Positions 46,537 through 56,363 of a DNA stretch of 64,000 bases are shown here, piece after piece. Origin of the DNA: Nostoc sp. CMAA1605 (lineage in GTDB: Bacteria; Cyanobacteriota; Cyanobacteriia; Cyanobacteriales; Nostocaceae); NCBI RefSeq assembly GCF_021596505.1, contig NZ_PJIZ01000006.1, positions 1 to 64,000 on the forward strand, given 5' to 3'. The translations under genes and the position numbers were made by a program. A model generated the notes under the pieces. The model was not told the origin of the DNA and did no database searches. It worked only from the letters and a program-made list of their open reading frames with translations. Numbering within the stretch: the first letter of the stretch is position 1; each line of letters starts with the position of its first letter.

Positions 46537-47766
46537 ATGGCACGCGCAAAGTTTGAAAGAAACAAACCCCACGTTAACATCGGTACTGTTGGCCACGTTG
46601 ACCACGGTAAAACTACCTTAACAGCAGCTATCACCATGACCTTGGCTGCTTTGGGTAAAGCTGAAGCTAAAGCTTACGACCAAATCGACAACGCACCCGA
46701 AGAAAAAGCACGGGGTATCACTATCAACACTGCTCACGTTGAGTATGAGACTGAAAACCGTCACTATGCTCACGTAGACTGTCCCGGACACGCTGACTAT
46801 GTGAAAAACATGATCACTGGTGCAGCACAAATGGACGGAGCTATTCTTGTAGTAGCTGCGACCGATGGCCCCATGCCCCAAACCCGTGAACACATTCTGT
46901 TAGCGCGTCAGGTGGGTGTTCCTAAGCTAGTCGTCTTCTTAAACAAAGAAGATATGATGGAAGACGAAGAATTGATGGAACTAGTAGAACTCGAATTGAG
47001 AGAACTACTAACAGAGTATGGCTTTGATGGTGATGAGATTCCCATCATTAGAGGATCAGGTCTGCAAGCTCTAGAAGTCATGACCAAGAGTAACAAAACC
47101 ATCCGTGGTGAGAATCCTTGGGTAGATAAAATTTATGCTCTCATGGATGCTGTAGATTCCTACATCCCCGACCCAGAGCGTGACATTGACAAGCCCTTCT
47201 TGATGGCGGTAGAAGACGTATTCTCAATCACTGGTCGTGGTACAGTAGCAACCGGCCGGATTGAACGTGGTAAGGTCAAGGTTGGCGATGTTGTAGAGTT
47301 AGTGGGTATCAGAGACACCCGTAACACCACAGTTACTGGTATTGAAATGTTCAAGAAGAGCTTGGACGAAGGTATGGCTGGTGACAACGCTGGTGTACTT
47401 CTGCGTGGTATCCAAAAGACTGATATTGAACGCGGTATGGTAATTGCCAAACCTGGTTCTATCACTCCTCACACCCAATTTGAAGGTGAAGTATACGTAC
47501 TCACCGAGAAAGAAGGTGGTCGTAAAACACCCTTCTTTTCTGGCTACCGTCCCCAATTCTATGTACGGACAACTGATGTAACCGGCACAATCACTGCATT
47601 CACCTCTGATGATGGTAGTGCAGCTGAAATGGTAATGCCCGGCGATCGCATCAAAATGACCGTAGAATTGATCAACCCCATCGCGATCGAACAAGGTATG
47701 CGCTTTGCGATTCGTGAAGGTGGCCGCACCATTGGTGCTGGTGTCGTCTCCAAAATCCTCAAATAG
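46537..47766 (+). CDS. tuf: Translation elongation factor Tu
   Basis: 409 aa GTPase that carries aminoacyl-tRNA. G1 GHVDHGKT at 19-26, G3 DCPGHAD, G4 NKED; domain II and III complete to the VSKILK end. AAAGGAA precedes ATG 46537. Followed by a terminator-like hairpin, which would make it more abundant than rpsJ. Confidence 0.98.
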   Translation: MARAKFERNKPHVNIGTVGHVDHGKTTLTAAITMTLAALGKAEAKAYDQIDNAPEEKARGITINTAHVEYETENRHYAHVDCPGHADYVKNMITGAAQMDGAILVVAATDGPMPQTREHILLARQVGVPKLVVFLNKEDMMEDEELMELVELELRELLTEYGFDGDEIPIIRGSGLQALEVMTKSNKTIRGENPWVDKIYALMDAVDSYIPDPERDIDKPFLMAVEDVFSITGRGTVATGRIERGKVKVGDVVELVGIRDTRNTTVTGIEMFKKSLDEGMAGDNAGVLLRGIQKTDIERGMVIAKPGSITPHTQFEGEVYVLTEKEGGRKTPFFSGYRPQFYVRTTDVTGTITAFTSDDGSAAEMVMPGDRIKMTVELINPIAIEQGMRFAIREGGRTIGAGVVSKILK

Positions 47767-47787
47767 TACCTTGTTACCCAAATAAAT

Positions 47788-47823
47788 AAGAGCAGAGACG
47801 GGAAAATCCTCTCTGCTCTTTTA
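47788..47823 (+). terminator. Terminator-like hairpin between tuf and rpsJ
   Basis: AAGAGCAGAGA (47788-47798) pairs with TCTCTGCTCTT (47810-47820), 11 bp and 11-base loop, then TTAT. It may terminate or attenuate transcription ahead of rpsJ, which then needs its own promoter in the following 130 bases. Confidence 0.85.
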
Positions 47824-47956
47824 TCTGAACCTTGATAAAGGAATTAGATATTAAATCTTGGGAATTAAAAACTGGTGATGAGATAGTTCTAATTACTCAA
47901 TTACCAAAGCATTATCCTCAATTTCACACTTAAAATCAGAACCTGGAAAACTAAAG

Positions 47957-48274
47957 ATGGCAACTCTACAGCAGCAAAAGATTAGAATTCGCCTCAAGGC
48001 TTTTGACCGTCGATTATTGGATACATCTTGCGAGAAGATTGTAGACACAGCTAATCGGACTAACGCTACAGCTATCGGCCCTATCCCCTTACCGACAAAA
48101 CGGAAAATCTACTGCGTACTGCGTTCTCCTCACGTAGACAAAGACTCACGGGAACATTTTGAAACTCGTACCCATCGTCGCATTATTGATATCTACCAAC
48201 CCTCTTCTAAAACTATTGATGCTCTGATGAAACTAGATTTGCCGTCTGGTGTAGACATTGAAGTAAAACTGTAA
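47957..48274 (+). CDS. rpsJ: 30S ribosomal protein S10
   Basis: 105 aa, also the NusE antitermination factor. Contains [22 protein letters not shown] and [13 protein letters not shown]. In cyanobacteria it follows tuf, as here, rather than heading the S10 operon. Confidence 0.98.
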   Translation: MATLQQQKIRIRLKAFDRRLLDTSCEKIVDTANRTNATAIGPIPLPTKRKIYCVLRSPHVDKDSREHFETRTHRRIIDIYQPSSKTIDALMKLDLPSGVDIEVKL

Positions 48275-48634
48275 TTAGTCCAGAGTCAGTAGGGGCGGGT
48301 TTTGGCAGATGTTCACATTTAAAAACAGATATGTTTGTTAAACCCGCCCGTACAACAGTCAACAGTGAAGAATTCCTGGACTATGAATTATTGACGAATG
48401 TATGAATATTAACTTAGCCCTGGAGAAATTTATTTCAGGGCTTTTTTATTAGCTCTAAAACAGATGATAGAATGTAGACACATTCCGCCAAGTTGAGATA
48501 AGTAGTCTTGCTTGAAACCGTTGACCTAGCCCAAGAAAAAAGGCACTAAATCTAAAATCTAAAATCCAAAATTGATATTACGGGGAAAGCAGAGAATCAT
48601 CAATTTTTAGCATTAAATTTATACTTAGGTAACA
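48275..48634. other. Intergenic region rpsJ / LON-domain gene
   Basis: 360 bases. It includes the inverted-repeat element at 48289-48353, a hairpin AGCCCTGGAGAAATTTATTTCAG followed by GGCTTTTTTAT near 48415-48450 that looks like the rpsJ terminator, and an AAATCTAAAATCTAAAATCC repeat near 48548-48572. Confidence 0.6.
48289..48353. repeat. GGGCGGG inverted-repeat element, copy 2
   Basis: GTAGGGGCGGGTTTT at one end and AAACCCGCCCGTAC at the other, nearly perfect inverted ends 65 bases apart. Same ends, reversed orientation, as 17344-17455. Non-coding. Confidence 0.6.
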
Positions 48635-49285
48635 ATGACATCTTCTTCCAGAATAGCAGTTCGTGAACTACCTCTGTTCCCGTTACCCGAAGTAGTTCTT
48701 TTTCCCACTAGACCTTTACCACTGCATATTTTTGAGTTTCGCTACCGAATCATGATGAACACGATTTTGGAGAGCGATCGCAGGTTTGGTGTGCTGATGG
48801 TTGACCCAGTGACAGGCCAAATTGCTAACGTCGGGTGCTGTGCGGAAATTATTCACTACCAGCGTCTACCAGATGACCGCATGAAAATGCTCACCCTGGG
48901 ACAGCAACGGTTTCGCGTTTTAGAGTATGTGCGGGAAAAACCCTACCGTGTAGGCTTGGTAGAATGGATAGAAGACCAGTCACCCAGTAAAGATTTATAT
49001 CCTTTAGCTACAGAAGTCGAACAACTACTCCGTGATGTGGTCAGGCTATCAGCAAAGATTACAGAACAAAATATTGAACTTCCAGAAGAATTACCCGATT
49101 TACCCACAGAGTTGTCTTATTGGGTAGCAAGTAATCTTTATGGTGTCGCCGCAGAGCAGCAGTCTTTACTAGAAATGCAAGATACAGCTGCCCGCTTAGA
49201 AAGAGAAGCCGAAATCTTGATGACTACTCGTAATCACTTAGCGGCTCGTTCTGTACTCAAAGACACCTTTAGTCAAAATTCATAA
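48635..49285 (+). CDS. LON peptidase substrate-binding domain protein
   Basis: 216 aa. Consists only of the N-terminal LON domain (ELPLFPLPEVVLFPTRPLPLHIFE, FRYRIMM) with no ATPase or protease part. Widely conserved as a stand-alone protein in cyanobacteria; probably binds unfolded protein, but the partner is unknown. A C-terminal helix (EMQDTAARLEREAEIL) may be coiled coil. Start ATG 48635, after which the frame is clean. Confidence 0.85.
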   Translation: MTSSSRIAVRELPLFPLPEVVLFPTRPLPLHIFEFRYRIMMNTILESDRRFGVLMVDPVTGQIANVGCCAEIIHYQRLPDDRMKMLTLGQQRFRVLEYVREKPYRVGLVEWIEDQSPSKDLYPLATEVEQLLRDVVRLSAKITEQNIELPEELPDLPTELSYWVASNLYGVAAEQQSLLEMQDTAARLEREAEILMTTRNHLAARSVLKDTFSQNS

Positions 49286-49300
49286 ATTGTGAGTTAATTG

Positions 49301-50179
49301 TCAAGACTCTTGCGTGCTAATTGGTAAAACATTATAACTACCAAATATTTTGAGAACTTCTGTATAGGTAGTTAGTTCAGCCAAAGCAGATTGCATTTGC
49401 GGTGTGTTGACGGCAGCTTCTAAGTCAATAAAAAATAAATACTCACCTAGCGATCGCTTTGTCGGTCGAGATTCGATCCGGCTGAGGTTAATTCCTTGTA
49501 GCGCAAATACTAGTAGAGTTTTCACCAACGCTCCAGGCACATTAGCAGGGACACTAAAAGCTACAGACGTATGAGTTGGAGTATGTAAGCGCAGTTGCTC
49601 TGTGATCTCCGTTTCTCCCTGACTGATCACCCAAAACCTCGTACAGTTTTCTGGATAGTCGTTAATTTGATGAGCTAGTATCGGTAAATTATAAATTTGT
49701 GCGGCTCTTGTAGAAGCGATCGCGGCAGCTTGTATATTTTTTTCTAATGCCTGTAATGCTTCGGTAGTAGAATTAGTAGGAATCAAACTCACATGAGCTA
49801 AAAACTCTCCTAGCCAGTTTTGGCACTGTGCCAAAGCTTGGGGATGAGAATAGACAGTTTGAATCTCATCTAAACTAGAAGCGCAAGAAATCAACGTGTG
49901 GGCAATAGGCATCACCAAGGCTGACTGAATCCTGAGACTATCTAATTGCCATAAGGTATCCATTGTCATGGTGACACTACCTTCAATGGAGTTTTCCACA
50001 GGTACAACAGCCAATTGGGTTTGACCTTGGGCAACAGCTTTTAATGATTGAGCAATACTAGGATAGGGATGTAAAATTGCTTCGATGCCTGTATTCTCTG
50101 TTAGCCATTTAACATAAAAAAGAGTTGCTTGTTCTGCGTAAGTTCCAGGTGGCCCTAAATGGGCAATTGAGATAGTCAT
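49301..50179 (-). CDS. pheA: Prephenate dehydratase
   Basis: 292 aa, converts prephenate to phenylpyruvate in phenylalanine synthesis. N-terminal catalytic domain begins AHLGPPGTYAEQA and has VPVENSIEGSV and the active-site NCTRFWVIS; ACT regulatory domain from about residue 205 (ALVKTLLVFALQGINLSRIESRP), the usual phenylalanine-feedback site. No chorismate mutase part. Convergent with the LON-domain gene, 15 bases apart. Confidence 0.95.
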   Translation of the reverse strand: MTISIAHLGPPGTYAEQATLFYVKWLTENTGIEAILHPYPSIAQSLKAVAQGQTQLAVVPVENSIEGSVTMTMDTLWQLDSLRIQSALVMPIAHTLISCASSLDEIQTVYSHPQALAQCQNWLGEFLAHVSLIPTNSTTEALQALEKNIQAAAIASTRAAQIYNLPILAHQINDYPENCTRFWVISQGETEITEQLRLHTPTHTSVAFSVPANVPGALVKTLLVFALQGINLSRIESRPTKRSLGEYLFFIDLEAAVNTPQMQSALAELTTYTEVLKIFGSYNVLPISTQES

Positions 50180-50327
50180 ATTACTTCACTCCCAATTCCA
50201 AATTCCAACTTGAAAATTAATTACTCCAACGCCATTTAGATTATGATGTTGGCGTTTTGATTACAGACTTAAAATATTTATCTTTGCTAGGGTGATAGAC
50301 TGTATCATAAGCAAAATCAGTCTATTT

Positions 50328-52010
50328 TTAACTAGAAGTTTCTGAAGCTAGACAACGATAAAGTTTATAACTATATTCACCAGCAAAGCTGCCATATTGC
50401 TTATCCAAAGTGCAGTTTTGGGATACTAAATCAACTGGATTGCGATACTCCACTAACCACAAATCTAGAGGTCGGGGAACTTGAGTGAGTTTTTGTACCA
50501 AAATTTGTTGACTTTGAGTATAAGTATGAGTATTTGGGTCTTGAGCAGCTAGGAAAAATTGTAGATTCTGGTTGGGTTGATTTTGCAATTCCCATGCTAA
50601 ACCCATCATTCTGCCAGTTTGACCATGATGGATATGTGTTGTAGCAATCAATACATTATTCCCTGAAGCTTTTTCAATGATTGCCGCCAGCACATCAGGA
50701 CGTTGGTTTTGCAAGTAACCCCAATTCCCCGTAACTATCACGCCTCCCAGAGTTGCCATCAATAAAATCACACTGACTGCAACTTTACCATGTGTGAATA
50801 GTCCTGATTTCGCCACTTGATGCCAACAGCCTGCTAAAGCAACACCCAAAAGTAAAATGACTGCTGGGGCATAAAAAAACTGGAAACGAGCCGCCAAAGT
50901 CAAATCCTTCCCTAAGCCATAAGTCAATAGCAAAGTTAAAGCGATCGCCGCTAAGACATAATCAATTAAAATTTGCAGAGTCGGATTTTTATCAGCATCA
51001 CTTTGATAACTTTTCAGTCCATGAATTATTTGTGGCAGACTCCATAGTAAAAACACCAAAGTCACCACACCAGAAATAATTATCACTGTTAGGGGTAAAG
51101 TTGTGAGTGCCGATGGTAACAACAACAGCATACTCATCAGCCACAGCAGTAAGCGCGCTAACGGTTCTAACCATCTACTATGGGGACTACTAGCGGCTAC
51201 CCAACTGGTTAAATCATTACCAGGAATATTTTGCAGGTTAGGTATCCAAACTAGACAGCCGATAGCAGTACCCAAAGCAACTATCCCCAAACGCCACCAA
51301 TTGATCTGCTGATTTTTCAGTAGCAAAACTTGTCTGAGTACAACTACACCTTCTGCACCCAGGGTCAACATGAAAAAATAATGAGTTGCTACCCCAAGAC
51401 AATTAATCACTATCCAAGTCAACAATAACCATATAGGTAAAGATTGCTGACGACGGATTTTCTCCATAGCCGTGATGAGACAACATAAAGAAGCTATTAC
51501 CAGCAACATCACTAAACTGTAATGACGGGCTTCTCTAGCTAAAAAGATTGTGTAAGGGGAAACAGCCATCATTGCTGCTGCTAACTGACCAACTAATTTC
51601 GAGCGAAAGGTCAAATAGCCAAAGCAGAACATGGCGGGAATTGATATTACTCCCAGTAAAGCACTGAGCGATCGCGCTGTGAAGATAGATGCAACTTCCC
51701 CAACAGGTGAAAACAACTTCATCCACACATGAGCCAAGACAAAATATACAGGGGGATGGGTACTATCTTGTAATAAATTTTGCATGACTGTGCTGATACC
51801 AGTTACCGATGTTAGTTGGAGTGGCTGTAACAAAATATCTGCACTAATTAGTTGATTGAGTGGTACTGTCCGAAAACTATTCCCCAAGCTAAACACCATC
51901 GTGGCACACTCATCAGTCCAAGGTGGCAAGGAATCCAGATCAAAAAAGCGTAAACTAGTGCCGATAACGACCCATAGCATTAACAATAATAGGTGAGCGT
52001 GAGTCTTCAT
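50328..52010 (-). CDS. PMT-family (GT39-like) membrane glycosyltransferase
   Basis: 560 aa, about 10-12 membrane segments. N-terminal loop FFDLDSLPPWTDECATM with acidic residues after the first membrane helix, DSTHPPVYFVLAHVWMKLF and VFLAREARHYSL-like segment fit the GT-C fold. It probably uses a lipid-linked sugar; acceptor unknown. Cys/Asn-rich C-terminus (VSQNCTLDKQYGSF). Resembles the gene at 17518 only in fold. Start ATG 52010. Stands alone. Confidence 0.78.
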   Translation of the reverse strand: MKTHAHLLLLMLWVVIGTSLRFFDLDSLPPWTDECATMVFSLGNSFRTVPLNQLISADILLQPLQLTSVTGISTVMQNLLQDSTHPPVYFVLAHVWMKLFSPVGEVASIFTARSLSALLGVISIPAMFCFGYLTFRSKLVGQLAAAMMAVSPYTIFLAREARHYSLVMLLVIASLCCLITAMEKIRRQQSLPIWLLLTWIVINCLGVATHYFFMLTLGAEGVVVLRQVLLLKNQQINWWRLGIVALGTAIGCLVWIPNLQNIPGNDLTSWVAASSPHSRWLEPLARLLLWLMSMLLLLPSALTTLPLTVIIISGVVTLVFLLWSLPQIIHGLKSYQSDADKNPTLQILIDYVLAAIALTLLLTYGLGKDLTLAARFQFFYAPAVILLLGVALAGCWHQVAKSGLFTHGKVAVSVILLMATLGGVIVTGNWGYLQNQRPDVLAAIIEKASGNNVLIATTHIHHGQTGRMMGLAWELQNQPNQNLQFFLAAQDPNTHTYTQSQQILVQKLTQVPRPLDLWLVEYRNPVDLVSQNCTLDKQYGSFAGEYSYKLYRCLASETSS

Positions 52011-52327
52011 CCAGGACTTCCAAATTGCAAAAGTGGGGTGAGAGCTATCCGTAGTGATGATAATAATTGGTTATTAATATAACTATGATTTCTAGTTTGC
52101 TGAGAATACTAGAAATTATTGTGAGATATTTTGCAATATTTAAGTTATGATTTTACTGTTTTAATCGCCAAAAATCTCATCAAGCATTGGAATATCTGAG
52201 GTTTGCTATAAGCAAATATATCTTGTCTGAGCAATGAGATTTTCTCAATAATCTTTTACGAATGAAAAACAATAAATTCGTAAATTAATTAATAATAAAA
52301 TTATTAAACAATTACTGTCTTTAATTC
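52011..52327. other. Divergent intergenic region
   Basis: About 317 bases, very AT-rich (for example 52250-52320). It should hold promoters for both flanking genes. No repeat or hairpin recognised. Confidence 0.5.
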
Positions 52328-52915
52328 ATGGCTACCAGGTTTACTGCCTCCCAATCGGTAGAAATTGCTGTGGAACAGCAAACTATTCCTATTCAGCACT
52401 ACTTGCGTCAGCCGCAACGTCTCGTTCATGCTTTGGTTGATCAAAGACGCATTCAGCAGCTTTCTGAGGAAGTATTTCGGTTAAAAATGCGGCCTTTGAG
52501 TTTTATGTCCTTGAGTATTCAACCTACTGTAGATATGAGAATCTGGGCAGAATCAAATGGCACAATTTACTTGCGATCGCTAGGCTGTGAAATTCTAGGT
52601 TTTGAGTATATTAATCAGCGTTTTTCCTTAAATCTAAGAGGGTATTTGTCTCCATTCATACAGGGTGAAGACACACGTCTGCGGGGTCAAGCTGATTTAG
52701 AAGTTCAAGTGGAATTACCCCCACCGTTTTCTTTTACACCAAAACCCATTCTAGAAACCACAGGTAATGGTTTACTCAAGAGTGTCTTATTAACAGTTAA
52801 ACAGCGATTAACACATCAACTCTTAGTAGACTATCGTCAATGGGTAGTGTCTCAAACTCACAACCAGAGTTTGAGACGCGATGATCCTAACTTACCCTTC
52901 CTCAATCCCGAATAA
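52328..52915 (+). CDS. DUF1997 family protein
   Basis: 195 aa, soluble. Conserved cyanobacterial/plastid family with the pattern LKMRPLSFMSLSIQPTVDMRI and RLRGQADLEVQVELPPPF. The function is unknown; a lipid-transfer-like beta fold has been suggested for such proteins, which I cannot verify. Start ATG 52328. Followed by a repeat block that it shares with convergent rnhB. Confidence 0.82.
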   Translation: MATRFTASQSVEIAVEQQTIPIQHYLRQPQRLVHALVDQRRIQQLSEEVFRLKMRPLSFMSLSIQPTVDMRIWAESNGTIYLRSLGCEILGFEYINQRFSLNLRGYLSPFIQGEDTRLRGQADLEVQVELPPPFSFTPKPILETTGNGLLKSVLLTVKQRLTHQLLVDYRQWVVSQTHNQSLRRDDPNLPFLNPE

Positions 52916-52944
52916 AGGGCATAGTAGGGGAAGAATCATCTATA

Positions 52945-53015
52945 ATTCTTTCCCCTACACCCTGGTTACTGAGCGCAGTCGAAGTACACCCCTACACCCC
53001 TACACCCCTATCCTG
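52945..53015. repeat. STRR block overlapping the 3' end of rnhB
   Basis: CCCCTACA units repeated several times; the last ones code the terminal residues GVGV and the stop codon of rnhB. Confidence 0.75.
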
Positions 53016-53693
53016 ACAAGGACTAAAAGACTGACGGTGTAACGGTGAGGAGCCATACTTTTGCAGTGCTAATAAATGTTTCTTACTGCCATAACCCTTG
53101 TTATTTGCTAAATCATACATGGGATATTTGGCAGCTAAACGCATGATTAAATCATCACGCCAAACTTTAGCCACAATACTAGCAGCCGCAATGGAGAGCG
53201 ATCGCTCATCCCCTTTGATGATAGTTTGTTGTGGTATCGCTAAATCTTTGACCAACTGATTGCCATCTATCAAGCAAATTGCAGGCTGTACCTGAAGTTT
53301 CTGTACAGCCCGCTTCATCGCCAACAGTGTCGCCTGCAAAATATTGATCTGGTCAATTTCCGCAGTGGCAGCATAACCAATTTTCCAATCTGTCGCTAGC
53401 GTACAAATTTGCTGCGCTAGCTGACATCTGCGAACACTAGATAGTTTTTTGCTATCTCTCACCCCAGCCGCTATCAGTTCGGGTAAAGCATGGGTAGGTA
53501 AGATGACTGCTGCTGCGACTACAGGGCCAAACAAACAGCCCCTACCTACTTCATCCACTCCTGCTATTAACCCAGAAACATTGGCCAAGGTGGAAGAAAA
53601 CTCTAGCCAATGAGTTTCCTGGTGATTGGTTGTGGTGTCTACCGTTGGTGATGAGGGCGATACCTGAACAGTCTGCTTCCTCCTCTCTACCAT
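52992..53693 (-). CDS. rnhB: Ribonuclease HII
   Basis: 233 aa endonuclease that removes ribonucleotides and RNA primers from DNA duplexes. Active-site motif VDEVGRG at 46-52 with Asp and Glu, a further acidic residue in CLIDGNQL and SIAAASIVAKVWRD. The N-terminal 38 residues are an extra polar extension, so a later start is possible, though no good alternative ATG was found. Nine bases after the rne stop, so likely one transcript with rne and the radical SAM gene. Confidence 0.94.
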   Translation of the reverse strand: MVERRKQTVQVSPSSPTVDTTTNHQETHWLEFSSTLANVSGLIAGVDEVGRGCLFGPVVAAAVILPTHALPELIAAGVRDSKKLSSVRRCQLAQQICTLATDWKIGYAATAEIDQINILQATLLAMKRAVQKLQVQPAICLIDGNQLVKDLAIPQQTIIKGDERSLSIAAASIVAKVWRDDLIMRLAAKYPMYDLANNKGYGSKKHLLALQKYGSSPLHRQSFSPCQDRGVGV

Positions 53694-53702
53694 ATCGGCT
53701 TG

Positions 53703-55808
53703 TTAGATGTCGTCACCATCAGATTCCGCCGCAGAGGAGCGACGACGACGGCGACGGTTGGGAGTAGCAGCCATTGAGGTTTCATTTTCTTCTGTGTTGA
53801 CTGCTGTTACCGTTGGTTCAGGTACGGTGACAGGGGATGATTTAGGTTCTGGCTTGGGTTCTGACTTGAGTTTGGGCGGGGTAAATTCTGAGGATGTTGA
53901 CTCAACAACAGTTGCTTTGGGGATTTCTTCTGGGGGCGGCGTTGATGGTTGTCCTGGTTGCACAATATTAATGATGACCGATTTCGGATTTTTCACCTCT
54001 TGTTCTAATTTAATTAGCGGTGAAACTCCCATTAAAGCAAAGATATCTTGCTCTGGTTGTGTCATTTCCACAGTGCGAATTTCCGGCGGTTCTACCACAG
54101 GCTTAATCGGCTCGGCTTTGCTGACTTTAGTTCTGTCTCCCCTTTCTACCCAGCCGGATTTCCCCAAATTCGGTGAGGGTAATTCTGGTGTTGTACCCAG
54201 TTCTGTGTCGTTATCTAAATCTAAATCTGACTCGTTGATATAACCTAGAGAATTGTGGGAAATGCGATTTTCATCTTTACCATTGGCTCCATTGATACCA
54301 ATGCGACTCCGGCGGGTGCGGGTGCGACGTTTGTTGTGATCATTGAGTTCTTGATAGCTGGGATGATTCATCAGATTGAAAGATCCCAAGTCAGCATCAC
54401 TATCAAATCCTTCATTAAACCCATCGTAAGTTTCCCGCATATCTGTAAGGCGAGTCACGGGTAAACGAGGTTCTCTTTGGGTTTCTCTTTGGGTTTCTCT
54501 TGGAGTTTCTCTTTGGGGTAAAGATACAAATCTATCTGGTACGTCTACTGGGGTAGGTAAGCGGCTTTCAGTTTCCCCTGGTAGGCGGACTGTATGTCCT
54601 AAGCCACCGCAAGTAGAGCAAGTTTCACCAAATAATTCGTAAATATTTTGACCTTGGCGTTTGCGAGTCAGTTCTACTAAACCTAGCTCAGTCAGTTGAG
54701 CAATTTGGGGACGAGCTTTATCTGCTCTCAGGGCTTTGTTAAAGTGTTCTAAAACTTGTAGTTGGTCGCGCCGTGATTCCATATCAATGAAGTCTACGAC
54801 GATTACCCCTGCAATATTTCTTAAACGTAGTTGACGGGCAATTTCTGTGGCGGCTTCGCAGTTTGTCCACAATACGGTTTCTCTGGCTGTTGCCGATCGC
54901 GTGAAGGAACCAGAGTTAACATCTATAACAGTTAGGGCTTCCGTTGGCTCAATAATAATATACCCACCAGAAGGTAAGTCTACCCTGGGCTTGAGGGCTT
55001 CGCGAATAGCAGCGTTAATGCGGAAATATTCTAAAATTGGGGAGCGATCGCGATGGTGGTCAATTAATAATCCTTGCGGTGTTTGACCTCCACTCCAGTT
55101 TTGTAAATATTGTTTAACTCGCTTTAATCCGGTGCTGGAATCCACCACAATCCGGTTGACATCCGCACCGTACATATCCCGCAATACACGCTGAATAAAA
55201 TCATCGTCTCGATTTAATAGAGCTGGCGCACGGGTAGATTGAGCCTCTTGTTGAATCGCTTCCCACTGCTTTTGCAGCACTTCCAAATCTTCGATGATTG
55301 CTTCTTCTGGTTTACCTTCGGCTTCTGTCCGCACTAGTAAACCCATACCTGCGGGTTTAATTAAAATTGCTAATGCCCGTAATCGATTACGCTCATTTTC
55401 GCTTTTAATGCGTCGAGATAAGTTGACACCTCTGCCATAGGGCATCAATACTACATAGCGTCCGGGTAAAGTGATATTACCTGTCAGTCTTGGCCCTTTT
55501 GTGCCTGTTGGCTCTTTCATTACCTGCACCAAAACTTTTTGTTGTGGTGCTAATAATTCTGTAATTGCTGCTGCTGTGCGCTTGATTCGCAGTGGGCCTA
55601 AATCTGTTACGTGAATAAAACCGTTACGTTCTGGATCACCAATATTGACAAAAGCCGCGTCAATTCCAGGTAGGACGTTTTCTACTACACCTAAGTAGAT
55701 GTCACCGATTTGATGATGCCCTGTGGCTACAACTAACTCTTGTATTTGATCTTCCGAAAACACGGCAGCGATTTGATGCTGCTCCGCGATAATAATTTGT
55801 TTTGGCAT
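53703..55808 (-). CDS. rne: Ribonuclease E/G
   Basis: 701 aa, cyanobacterial-type RNase E. S1 domain near 35-120, catalytic acidic residues in TVIDVNSG and VVVDFIDMES, and the zinc-link CSTCGG. After about residue 410 the protein is low complexity: acidic/proline-rich, with tandem ETQR repeats (54470-54520). The C-terminus carries RRRRRRSSA, the nonapeptide known in cyanobacterial RNase E to bind PNPase. ATG 55808 has GAGGAAAT before it. Initiates mRNA decay and rRNA processing. Its long structured leader suggests autoregulation. Confidence 0.95.
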   Translation of the reverse strand: MPKQIIIAEQHQIAAVFSEDQIQELVVATGHHQIGDIYLGVVENVLPGIDAAFVNIGDPERNGFIHVTDLGPLRIKRTAAAITELLAPQQKVLVQVMKEPTGTKGPRLTGNITLPGRYVVLMPYGRGVNLSRRIKSENERNRLRALAILIKPAGMGLLVRTEAEGKPEEAIIEDLEVLQKQWEAIQQEAQSTRAPALLNRDDDFIQRVLRDMYGADVNRIVVDSSTGLKRVKQYLQNWSGGQTPQGLLIDHHRDRSPILEYFRINAAIREALKPRVDLPSGGYIIIEPTEALTVIDVNSGSFTRSATARETVLWTNCEAATEIARQLRLRNIAGVIVVDFIDMESRRDQLQVLEHFNKALRADKARPQIAQLTELGLVELTRKRQGQNIYELFGETCSTCGGLGHTVRLPGETESRLPTPVDVPDRFVSLPQRETPRETQRETQREPRLPVTRLTDMRETYDGFNEGFDSDADLGSFNLMNHPSYQELNDHNKRRTRTRRSRIGINGANGKDENRISHNSLGYINESDLDLDNDTELGTTPELPSPNLGKSGWVERGDRTKVSKAEPIKPVVEPPEIRTVEMTQPEQDIFALMGVSPLIKLEQEVKNPKSVIINIVQPGQPSTPPPEEIPKATVVESTSSEFTPPKLKSEPKPEPKSSPVTVPEPTVTAVNTEENETSMAATPNRRRRRRSSAAESDGDDI

Positions 55809-55828
55809 TCAATTTCCTCAAAAATCGG

Positions 55829-55890
55829 CAGCGTCAACGGGCTTGGAGGTTTGTTATGCCTCTCGCCCCTGCCAGCCTCCAAAGACGCTG
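55829..55890 (-). promoter_or_regulatory. rne: Structured leader hairpin directly upstream of rne
   Basis: Two nested stems: CAGCGTC (55829-55835) with GACGCTG (55884-55890), and TTGGAGG (55843-55849) with CCTCCAA (55876-55882). In the transcript the outer stem is followed by CCGA and five U, then the GAGGAAAT ribosome binding site and the ATG. It could be an attenuator or a cleavage/autoregulation site, as RNase E controls its own mRNA in other bacteria. Confidence 0.55.
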
Positions 55891-56363
55891 TTAGTAATAA
55901 AAATTGTGAAGTCGAACTTCAAAATTAAAGAGCTATTGGCTAAGGAATTGCGTTCACACGCCTGATTATTCCAGAACGGCTGCATACTGTTTAAGCAAAT
56001 AAATCAACCGTCCGTGGTTGATTTCTGATGCGATACCTTCACCCTCTAGGGATTGGGCATTCAGCAGGTGTTTTAAAAAGCATAGATAGAGAAGTTGACT
56101 GGAATCTGCTGTTAATTACTGATTCACAAGGTAGCTATAGAGAGAGTGTTCTTTAATCTGCCTTAGTTTGTCTGGGATAAAATCCAAGAAGCTTCACTCT
56201 GATATCTTGCTCGTTTGCTCCCTGACGACCAGGGTAGTTGTGAACCAGTTTCTTCAATGCAGCGTCAGAAAATTTCTCTTCATTTCATTCTAACGCAACC
56301 TTGCCAAAAATCAATTCCTATGATTGCGACTGGGGGCAACTACTAGCCAGTTGCCCTCTAGCA
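55891..56363. other. Intergenic region radical SAM gene / rne
   Basis: About 470 bases with no gene. Probably contains the rne promoter and a long 5' leader. No STRR block, in contrast with most gaps here. Confidence 0.5.
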
